Of a stretch of 64,000 nt of DNA, positions 36,001-64,000 are shown piece after piece. Under the pieces are notes generated by a model. It did no database searches, was not told the DNA's origin, and saw nothing but the letters and a program-made list of their open reading frames with translations. The translations under genes were made by a program, and so were the position numbers. The stretch is from assembly GCA_028583405.1 (NCBI GenBank), contig JAPTMU010000106.1, positions 124,001-188,000 on the forward strand. Reading direction: 5' to 3'. The stretch's first letter is position 1; the number at the start of each line of letters is the position of its first letter. The stretch is from Pogonophryne albipinna (Eukaryota; Chordata; Actinopteri; Perciformes; Artedidraconidae).

Positions 36001-39000
36001 CAACGCGACCAACAACCAATCACATGAATCTCTCCTGTCAATTGCATAAAAGGTTTTACATGTCACACTTTATATGATGAACATTTATGACATTAATATC
36101 TATGGTGCTATTTTACGCAACATTCCATGCTGGCTAAATACTGTCTGTCTGCTAGCTGTCCATTCAAACGAAGTACACTGGATATAAACTCCCCAAACAG
36201 GCGAAAACCTACCAGTTTCACCCACTGTCTCTGCCTCCTCCCTCCATGCCTGGCTCCTCCGGTTTGTATCCCGGTAGGTGAACAGGGACTGATCATAAAG
36301 CACCGGGTGATTCCATACCGCTACGATTATTTTCTCCTCCATTTTTTGGCATATGAGCAAATGAACTGCGGTCTGGCTCTGGCTCTGGCTCTGGCTCGCC
36401 CAGCATACACGTGGTTTGATTGGCTAGCGTTTGTACTGGCAGATTTGCATAAACGGGATTTGATTGGCTGACGCCTCCGTCGAGGCGGCAAAAGTAGAAC
36501 ATTGCTCTACTTTTGCAGCGAGCACCGCGAGAGAAGCTACGCTTTGCTCCCACAATGCAGTTCGGCGAATCGTGACGTCACCCCATTCAAAGTGAATGGG
36601 CAGAAGCGTTGAAGCGGCAACGCACGCCGCCGTGTGTAGGCTCCGTAATGCAATGAGTACAACTTTGTACGTAGCCATACACATCAGCGTTGCGAGCTCA
36701 TTTCCATTGGATTCAATGGAGACGTGCACTGCAGCAGCGCGCACCGCTCGTCATGTGACGAGGAACAACCAATCACAACCGAGAAACATCTCAACTTCCG
36801 TAAACACAAGTGTACGGAAAATATGGAAGATAAGTTCATTTCACAGCGGGTGGATCGTCACCCTTACTTGATCTGTCCGGCATGTCCCCCATATTCATGG
36901 TATGTGCACCGCTGCTAAAATGTAACACAATCATTAATATCCTCCACTTTCCAGTATCAAGTGTCGCTTTCCGGGACACACCCCCACACACAATATTGTG
37001 TCTCTGTTTTGATCTGTGTGTATTTACGGTATTTACATGAACACAGAGCGGATCAAAGCAGAGACATAAACACAGTTTTTTTAGGGAAAACACTGCGGTC
37101 CCACAGACAATATTGTATCTTTAACAATCAACACCTTAAATGGGTAAAGATGGTCGCTTAACGTAAGGTAGGCCTACAACCTGCATCAGCGCCCTTAAAA
37201 GTCGGCACAAGAGTAGACATGCAGAGCCGGACCGACGCAGTAAAGTTCTACACCGCCTGACAGCAGACATGAAACAATCCTTTAAAACAAGACGTATAGA
37301 CATGCAAACATGCCGCAAGCTCATCCATCATCTATGACTCCCCCCTCCCCACTGAGCTCGGTTTAATGTGCATAACTTTGGGCAAGGTACATAGTTTTAA
37401 ATATTGTAAATCAAGCAACTGTCGGGCTTACGCTCTACAAATAGCATACTCACAGTATAAAAAAACACGCTAAACACAAGTCAATCAATATAAACTCACC
37501 TTATGATTTTCATGGCTTTATCCTAGCTAACACATGAATGACAATGTTTACAAATTGACAGCTGTATTTACGTTGCTCGTTGTAACGGCAAATGTGAACT
37601 CTGCTTTTTGCAAACAATGCGTCTTGTGATAACCTGTAACTATGACTAACATTTGATGACATTTGATGACATTAAATAACTTTAATTAACTTTTACCTTG
37701 TAGAGATGTTCTCGGGACAGAACCAGTTTACTCCTCCGATGCGGGAAGAAAAAATGGTAGAACCCCTCCCCCCCTCCTTTGTTTAAAAAAGAAAAAGCTT
37801 CACATTTTTAAAAATAAATATATTTTGCAATTTTGTTCTGCTTTACATCTTGTCCATTAAAGTGCCATATTGTTCAGGTTCAATTACGAAACTATTAAAG
37901 TACGGGTTTGAGTCCGACCATATTAATTTGTGAATAAAATATTTGTAAATAATAATTAGAAGCTGAGTAATCGGCTGCAGAGCAAGCTGCTGATGTATGT
38001 GCTCAGTGGGCGGAGTTACAGAGACAAACATAACTTTTTTCTTACACCCCTCAAGATTAACATAGTTCTACATGATTGATTCATGTTTCGACGAGAAACA
38101 TGAATAAATGATGTTTCATATATTAAATGCATATTTGCAAATTGAACAACCCAACTTTCCCCTTTTTTTCAGTGTACAATGGTTAATTCTTGTTACTCTA
38201 CTCGGGAATGCATATTTTGATTATTTTTAAGGTGTAAGCCCCAGGCCTCCTCAAAATAAACAGATCTACATAAAATATATGCACATGGTTCTATTTCCAT
38301 TGATCAGCACCTCATCACAACCCGAAGTATTGTACACATTCCATTACTTGTTTCTTCGTATAATTTTTAACAAGTTATTTTTATTCTGCGTAACATTTAT
38401 TTTAAGTACGCTCATTTGTACTTGAGTACGATACTCTTGTAGATCTATTCTTTTGACCTCTGCTCTACACGCTACACTCTTTGATTTAAGTTGTTCAGGG
38501 CTTCATCTCCACTACACAAATAAGGGCCATATAATTAAACAAGCACTGACCACATGTGTCCATTTGCTAACAAACAGCAACTGCAAACAAATGCTGAAAC
38601 AATGTTTGCCTTTATGCATGAATCTTGAACACAAATAAACTCTTCTGACAGTATGTATTATTAAACAGCTTCAACTGTTGTCTTTCAGTTCCAGAAATAA
38701 TTGGCATTGTGGTGGGCTGTCTTGCCTTACTGACACTTGTGTTTGTGCTTGTGCTGATACTGTGCAGACACACACTCCCCTGGACAAAAGGTGAGGGGCA
38801 GAAATGTAGCATAAGAAACACGCCATAATCTTTATATGAATTTGTGGCTAAATATACATTATTCTTATCATATATTCTGTGTTTATTATTGGCAAAATGA
38901 TTGTGGGTGAAGTAATGTATTAATTAATATATTTACTAACAAAACAGATCCTGTGATTTCAATGCTGAATAACAGAAGTAAACGGGCAAACATGAAAATG

Positions 39001-39527
39001 ATTGTGATTCTGATGGCGAACAGATTTAAAAATATCTTGTTATTTACATCAATTCAAATTGTCTCTTTTCTCAGCGTGTTGTGCTGCGGAGGGATCATCA
39101 GAGCAAAGGACAACTGCTGAACATAACAGAGAAGTGTGTGTTTGTGTTTGTGTGTGTTTTTGTATTCATGAGTTTTTATATGAGTATGATCTGCATCTAT
39201 CACACTGCTCCCCTTCATCTTCTGCAGGGACTTCATGAAGAACGACAGTATGAGGAAATACAGATGCCGAACCAGCAGGCAAGCTCAGGAAATGCCCTGA
39301 CCTCCGTCTATGCCACCGCTCACCCTCCGGAAGACTCTCTCCACTATGCAAGTGTCAATTTTCAGGCGGATTCTGACTTGGCATTGACAGACAAGAATAC
39401 TGACACAAATAAGAACGTCTCCTTGGCCAGCGACTACTCCTCTATAAGTCCATCTCAGGGTCTCACTCATTCTCCTCCATTGGCAGAGCAGAATGTTTAC
39501 TCTACAGTCTCCAAGTCTAAGCAATGA
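29962..39527 (+). CDS. Ig-less ITIM-tailed transmembrane receptor D
   Basis: A predicted 179-residue membrane protein. Exons are 29962-30004 (signal peptide MMRISLTFIIVLMT), 30313-30348 (12 residues, VEVTSKSTHPLQ), 38689-38790 (transmembrane, PEIIGIVVGCLALLTLVFV and onward), 39075-39133 and 39228-39527 (tail). Every junction is GT-AG and the phases match those of receptors A to C. A further phase-1 mini-exon at 38949-38978 is possible. No V-domain exon was found in the 8.3-kb intron (30349-38688), which is full of transposons. The tail is rich in tyrosine motifs: RQYEEI, TSVYATAH, LHYASV (a good ITIM), SDYSSI (a good ITIM) and NVYSTV. The LHYASVNF core recalls Siglec/CD22-type tails. It may be a genuine short-ectodomain receptor, a receptor that lost its Ig exon, or two gene fragments I have joined. 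Confidence 0.55.
31680..31897 (-). pseudogene. Relic of a multicopy fish SAMD3-like gene
   Basis: The minus-strand frame ends LMYAMNLNYPPKL, then LKCTFKVQNVQ, MELDGNMLSKK and FKNKLFE followed by a stop. This resembles the C-terminus of a family of SAM-domain-containing (SAMD3-like) proteins that occur in very many copies in fish genomes. Only the last part is present, inside the receptor D intron, so it is a dispersed relic rather than a working gene. Family recognition is from memory. Confidence 0.45.
31879..31931. repeat. Three-copy 19-bp tandem repeat
   Basis: Unit tctgtcctctggtctcatc repeated nearly three times. Confidence 0.9.
32722..33790. mobile_element. Second hAT-like element nested in the first
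   Basis: Inverted ends cagagttcctgcagg and ccgcaggaaccctg bound 1069 bp. Subterminal aatttaagact/tttttaagac motifs lie at both ends. Flanks share attgta (32716-32721; 33791-33796), probably a degraded target duplication. It contains a long GT microsatellite and a small array of gctaacgct/gcactagct units near 33240-33310. It was inserted into the outer element, so it is younger. Confidence 0.7.
32968..33060. repeat. (GT)n microsatellite inside nested hAT
   Basis: About 93 bp of GT dinucleotides with one early interruption. Confidence 0.97.
35112..35306 (+). mobile_element. LINE reverse-transcriptase fragment
   Basis: The open frame encodes AEKLVHACVTSRLAYCNSI, LSGCTKNSVKLLQLIQN and ARKRDHITPVLAP. 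This is the well-known C-terminal part of the reverse transcriptase of non-LTR elements of the Rex1/CR1/L2 type. It is 5'-truncated and ends just after; a dead insertion in the receptor D intron. Confidence 0.8.
35925..36648. mobile_element. DNA-transposon MITE with long GC-rich inverted ends
   Basis: Left end ttacggcccctacacacgg and right end ccgtgtgtaggctccgtaa form an inverted repeat that continues inward (cggcgtgcgttgccgctt) for close to 40 bp with few mismatches. Target duplication is unclear, TTA/TAA at best, so PIF/Harbinger-like is a guess. Interior contains a gctctg repeat (36370-36398) and no transposase. Confidence 0.75.
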
Positions 39528-40309
39528 TGAGACAGACCTTCACCCGTTACTGTTAAAGGGACATTTCACCCCAAAAACTAAATATATATATATCGGTTTC
39601 CCAATTTGGCTACCTGTATTGCCATTTATCAATCAACATTTGGTTTGGTTTTGGAGGACACCATTACATCTCTCTCTGTCGTGAGCACCAGCCTCTCGTC
39701 ATAATGCACGCATGGTGAAACAGTATAACGGAAATAGTTCCCAAATAAACGTTATTCAAAGGAAGGCAGACACCTCTATTGCCGATTACTCCACCACACA
39801 TCAACAAAAACATTGTGACGGTTAAATAGCACAACCGGATTTTTTTATTCTTATTTTGGGATGAGCTGTCCCTTTAACTCTGCTGCTAGAGGCAGCCTGC
39901 TGTGAGAGATTTGCATTTGTGTTACAGTCTATACAACCAGAACATAGAAAAGTTGTCTAGCTGGCAGCCTTTTTGAAAGATGGACAGTATCATCTGTTAC
40001 AAAATAGAGATTAGCATCCCTCATGGCTTTGTAGTCATTTAATGAAACGTATATATGTGAATATTCATTTTAGTATGCTCTGAATGCTACTGATGAATAC
40101 AATTATGCTTGAGAATACTGCTGTTTGTTTCTGGTCATTTCACTCATTTTCTTTATTACATTTGTCATTTCCAAACCTATTCAAGCAACTTCCAAATCAA
40201 CACTTCGGCCCCAGCTAAAATGCAGTACCCAGCAACCTGTTTTTCAACCATGTGTGTCTGTGTGATTATTATAATTTTTTTGTTTTGTTATTTTATCTCC
40301 CATTGTAAA

Positions 40310-40350
40310 GTGTCCTTGGGTTTCTTGAAAGGCGCTATAACATTTGAAAC

Positions 40351-40390
<40 letters not shown>
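40310..40390. repeat. L2-like LINE 3' tail with (ATT)n
   Basis: gtccttgggtttcttgaaaggcgctataa followed by a 40-bp ATT array is the usual 3' end of L2-type fish LINEs. Confidence 0.6.
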
Positions 40391-40896
40391 CACTGCCATT
40401 GTTGTGTGAACAACTCAGTTGCAACTATTTGCACTCAGAAACATCTTTACAATAACAAAAGTGCCATTTAAAAAAAGGTATTTAAAGGAAATGAAAAAAA
40501 ATAACAGGCCTTTCTTTTGTACTTATAGCCAAAGCGCCATACAAAACAAAAACAAAACACAAAACAACAGAAGTTTAACCAGAACACGTTTTTTAAACAG
40601 TGGCGTTTTGTGGCACTGTTGACCTCCCATAATATCAACATTACTTTAACTTGTTTTGCAGCGCCCTCTTCTGGTTGAGCAGGAGATCAGCAGGTGATTG
40701 TCTTGTGTTTCTCTATTGGTGTTCATGGGGATTCTTTAAAATTGACTGATACTTAGTTACTCTACTTGTCTAACCGAGACTGACGCTGCAAATGAAAGTC
40801 TGTATAGATTATTGAAAAAAAGTGTTCATTTTGTCCTAAATCACTTACATTGAAAGTGCATTTAAAATACAAACGGACAAAATGAATAGGACACAT

Positions 40897-41389
40897 CAGT
40901 GGCATAACAAGGTTGTGATTGGCCCCGGAGCAAATATTGCCCCAAACATAAGCCTACGCTGATGCGCTCACACACGTACGTACGGACACACACAACCACT
41001 CATAAGCGCCACATGTAGGCTACCAACCACAGCCTGCCCTGGCCTCAGACCACCACAGCCTGACAACGGCACAGCAAACTAATCACACAATCACTTTACA
41101 GAATTAATTGAGATTTGGAGGACGATGTATGACAAAAACAATCTAATTTCGTCAGTTTAGCCGTTACATCTCCTTGTTATCTCTTGTCCTTTCTCTTTTG
41201 AGCGCTGCTCTTGTGCTTTGGTTTGCTGTACATTATAAATGCAAGCTATTACATGTTTTATAATGCTGCCAAACTTGCTGCTGCTAGCTACAGTACCTAT
41301 AACCCCCCCAAACAAAAGGTACAGTATAGGCCCCTGGCCGGCTCTGGGCCCCGGTGCGTCCAGCTGCATCGTCGATAGTTACGCCACTG
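40897..41389. mobile_element. hAT MITE with perfect 8-bp target duplication
   Basis: A 493-bp element with ends cagtggcataac and gttacgccactg, flanked by ggacacat on both sides (40889-40896 and 41390-41397). No transposase frame. CAGTGGCGTAAC-type ends are typical of Charlie-like hAT elements. Confidence 0.85.
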
Positions 41390-41904
41390 GGACACATTAT
41401 CACAGCAAGCAAAACCTGATTCAGTGATGAAATGGGTTCATATGGCTTATTTTTGATAAAGCACAAATAAGTGAATTCATTCGCAAAACAGATGTGGTAT
41501 TCTTGAATTTAATAACAACTGTTTGATTTCCTTGAGTGCACAATGGAGAGGTTTTTTTCCGCATAAGCACTCTTCAATGCGTTCATACTTTTTTTTGTGA
41601 CTACAATCACACTTTGTAATTCCCCTGTTTCAAAGGGCAAGTCAAAAAACTTTATTGTAAAAAATGATGACGTATGTGTGTACATTGACGGACGTTCCAT
41701 CTGACCAATGACAAAGGAGAGTGAGGCTGTAGGCGGAGCCATAATCTCCGGTGGCGGCTGGGTGTCGCCTGACCGGATGATGACAGAAATGTACAGTTAA
41801 ATGTGTGTACTTTTATCATGCAATCACCCAGCTCTGTCTGCAGCTGGGACTTTTCACTCTAACCGTCCTTGTGTTTTCATTGAATAAACTCACAGAAGCT
41901 TTGA

Positions 41905-61215
<19,311 letters not shown>

Positions 61216-63092
61216 AGGATCTCAGATGTTCTGCACTCCGACTTGTAGCCGGCACACAGCGTCTGACTTTATAACCTCCTATGTCCACATTCTGGAACTG
61301 GATATATAGTTTTTGTAAATATTTGTAAGGATTGAAATGATGCAGAATTATTTGTGTTGAGCTCGCCTCAGCTCACAACATAGCGTATAACCTCTGAACA
61401 GACAGGCGTGTTATGAAGCTGGCACTTAGCGTTTATTATGTCTGTTTCCTCTCAGTAAGTGCTGTTGAAATACTTGATATGTCTCTGACTTGATCAATTG
61501 GAGGGTGGATATGTCAACTTGGAAAAGGAAGAAAAATCTGTTCGACAAATTCAAGAAACAAACCTGGCATAAATCCACAAAATATATTCCAACAAGGTTA
61601 TTTAAACTCCTGCTACATATTTTGTTCTCATATGGCCAGATACTGTATAATTAAAACGTGTTAATGCACTCTATGATCTATAAATATTTCTCCTCTCTGG
61701 CCGCCACATTTGTCAAGTAGAAAAGCTTTAATGAAGTAACTTTGGGAATGTCATCATTTTCACCCATCCAGTGTTGCTTCAGATATTACTCACTGACAAA
61801 TGCAGTTAATTAACCTTATACCAACTTTAACTTAATGTCAGCGGTGTTTTTGTTTAAAGTTTAAAGGTCAGGCGTTAGGGGGAGCTACATCAGCAGAAAA
61901 TAAGTGCTTTTTTGCCGTTTTGGTCTCAATTGGCTCAAAGGGAAAACACTACAAACGACAAGCAGTGATGTTTAATAGACTATTTTGTATCAAATATCCC
62001 AAATGACCAGTAAATATGGTGCTGTATGCTGTCATTAGATGATGTGAGCACTAAGGTCTCATGATTTACCTTCACAATATGCAACAGAACTCATTTAAAA
62101 AATATTATTCTGTTACTATTTTATTTATTTATCAAAGACAACTCACAACAAACCATGTATTTCATGTGTAAAAAAATGCATTTATTGATTGACTGAATTT
62201 GACTTATTCTATTGAAATGTGTATTAAAAGCTTGTTCTTATAAAAAAACAAACACAGCGGCTGTCTGAGCAGAATCGAAACGTCACAGATTCTGTTGACA
62301 CAAACATACATCTCAGAAAAGGAAAGTTGGATCGTCTAGAAAAACAAACAGAGACACACAAACACACATCTACCAATCAGTATGTTGATAATCCTGATAC
62401 ATGTCCGAACCGACATAAAAACATACCTATTACATATTCATCTGGAAGCGTACTGACACATTGTACATTATTGGCAATCACGCTTAAAATCATCTCAGCA
62501 TGGACTCGAGCTGTAAAAAAAGAAGTCAGTAACATCTCTATCAAAACGGCTGTAACCAAGGAAACACCTCGTCAGACGGACATATCTCTAAAATAAAGGA
62601 GAGATCGTAAACTGCCACGAAGATCGAATACACCAACAACACTATTGCACATTGTTATCCCTTGTAAACCAGCAGACAAAGAGCTCTGTTGATCACTTGT
62701 AGAGTTGTGTAATTTAACATACCTTTAACATTTAGCAATGATTATCACCTTTAAAAAAAGATTCCAAAAACCTTTAACCAGTTTCAGAAGCATAGGACAG
62801 CATGCACCACAAACGGCTGTGTACTGTGCCTTTTAAAATGTATTTCCTCATTGGTTTGTGGAATCATTTGACATTAAAGGCACTACATTCAATTAAAACA
62901 ATCAACTTCCTCCTCTGGTTAACCTTCATGATCTGATAACATTGAATTATTGCTCAAAAACTGATTTGTATCGATGTTGAATGCGGCTCTTTGTGTAGAC
63001 CAAATGAAATACAGTATATTGGACAGTCTGAACATCTTGTGTTGGATTGTTCTCTTTCATAGGACTCCTTTCATCACTTCAAAAGAATCCCT
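61216..63092. other. Intergenic between dnm2 and tmed1 (convergent 3' ends)
   Basis: Probably the two facing 3' UTRs. AT-rich, with an aaataaagg motif near 62593 that could end a dnm2 transcript. No coding exon recognised. Confidence 0.6.
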
Positions 63093-63975
63093 CTATGAGC
63101 AGACCCTCCGCTTATCGTCGAACAGTTTACGGACGGTGTAGACCTGGAAGTGGAGAGAATATATTGTTTAGATCCGATGCCAACTGAGAGACGATTCAAA
63201 GATGAATTGCGTTGTGAAGTGGAGGTGTACAGAGACACTGATGTGCATCTGTTCAATGAACACAAATATCCGTATTCGATAAAGACCAGACGTGTTTTAT
63301 GGATATGTTAAAACTAGCAACTGTTGTATTTTCCAACCTTATATTCATTGCGCATTGTTGCTACTTTAGAGAATAACATTTATTTTATATTGACTTCCTT
63401 ATATATTAAATACATTCCAACACACTAATACTCTTTTATTTATTCATTGTTTTATCAGGAAACTGAATTTCCCATTAACCCTATGGCTGTAGAACACTTT
63501 AAAGAAGAAGAACATATAAATATAAGAAATATTTTAATCTTTAGAATTGGTTTTATAAAATTGAGGAGATGAACAACATATAGCTAATAGCTACATGTTG
63601 TTGCAGCCATCAGACAGCTGCCTGCTGAACAGGAAGTTCTTGTCTTGCCACAATGACACGTGTAGATCTGAAGAAAAAGCTGATGCACAGACATCGTAAT
63701 CATGTTTTTATCTTCCCCTAAACTAACAATATCAGGTAGAAGACAATCATTTATTTCGTTTTCCAGATCCGGCTACATCCCTAGTAGTTTATCAGCCCTC
63801 CATTTACCTGGGTAAGTGCCACACACAGCATCACCAGCACACTGGCGCAGGACCAGAAGGAGACCCTCCACAGGTTGTCCTCCAGGAGGTTTCGGTCCCG
63901 TGCCTCGAAAGCCCGCAACACCGTCTGCATCTGCCGGCTGCGCTCCAAGCGTTTGTGCAGAGAGTCCATGGACTC
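63093..63975 (-). CDS. tmed1: TMED1, p24-family cargo receptor, last two exons (partial)
   Basis: p24 proteins cycle between ER and Golgi and help select cargo in COPI/COPII vesicles. Two minus-strand exons are visible: 63808-63975 (56 codons, phase 0 both ends) and 63093-63143 (16 codons plus stop). The first encodes the end of the coiled coil and the family core [19 protein letters not shown], followed by the membrane segment. The second gives the short cytosolic tail [16 protein letters not shown]. Splice sites are consensus (ccccag acceptor, GTAAAT donor, acttccag acceptor). The tail has the aromatic/leucine position typical of p24 sorting signals but no terminal KKxx. The N-terminal GOLD-domain exons lie beyond 64000. 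The gene faces dnm2 tail to tail, as in human. Confidence 0.9.
63144..63807. other. tmed1: tmed1 last intron
   Basis: GT-AG intron on the minus strand between the two visible tmed1 exons; AT-rich, nothing else recognised. Confidence 0.85.
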
Positions 63976-64000
63976 CTGGGGACATTTGGAGATACGTTTT

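Noticed and set aside
36127..36871. Several 60-110 codon frames on both strands
   Set aside because: They fall inside or beside the GC-rich MITE; frames overlap on both strands and have no domain.

Overview
The window is vertebrate nuclear DNA, most likely from a ray-finned (percomorph-type) fish. Genes are split into many short exons with GT-AG introns, CA/GT microsatellites are very abundant, and teleost-style hAT, PIF/Harbinger-like and LINE repeats are everywhere. Recognisable protein genes are vertebrate orthologs. I see no bacterial-type operons, rRNA, tRNA or CRISPR. All gene models below are my own exon-by-exon readings, checked for splice sites, phase and reading frame.

Layout, left to right. 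(1) 1-6500: the 5' end of tecr (trans-2,3-enoyl-CoA reductase) on the minus strand, with two alternative first exons; the rest of the gene lies off the left edge. (2) 8380-11000: dnajb1 (HSP40, class B), plus strand, with a heat-shock element and TATA box in front and three complete coding exons. (3) 13060-39530: a cluster of immune-type, single-pass, tyrosine-tailed receptors, all plus strand. Three (called A, B and C here) have the CD300/pIgR-like layout: signal peptide, one V-type Ig domain, stalk, transmembrane segment and a tail with tyrosine motifs, joined through phase-1 exons. The fourth (D) has a signal exon, a 12-residue ectodomain exon, a transmembrane exon and a long ITIM-rich tail, but no Ig-domain exon that I can find; its large intron is packed with nested transposons. 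An orphan tail exon with tyrosine motifs lies between C and D. (4) 42019-61215: a complete dnm2 (dynamin 2), plus strand, about 866 residues, with mutually exclusive exons 10a/10b, the 12-nt GEIL microexon, two GC-AG introns and two alternative last exons. (5) 63093-63975: the last two exons of tmed1 (p24 family) on the minus strand, converging on dnm2.

Functionally the window is a block of housekeeping genes (lipid elongation, chaperone, membrane scission, ER-Golgi cargo transport) interrupted by a fast-evolving innate immune receptor cluster. From memory, tecr/dnajb1 and dnm2/tmed1 are each neighbours on human chromosome 19p13, so the receptor cluster marks the junction of two conserved blocks. 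The most unusual points are the Ig-less ITIM receptor D, the orphan tail exon, and the splice architecture of dnm2, in which CA/GT repeats sit at or close to the 5' splice site of seven introns.
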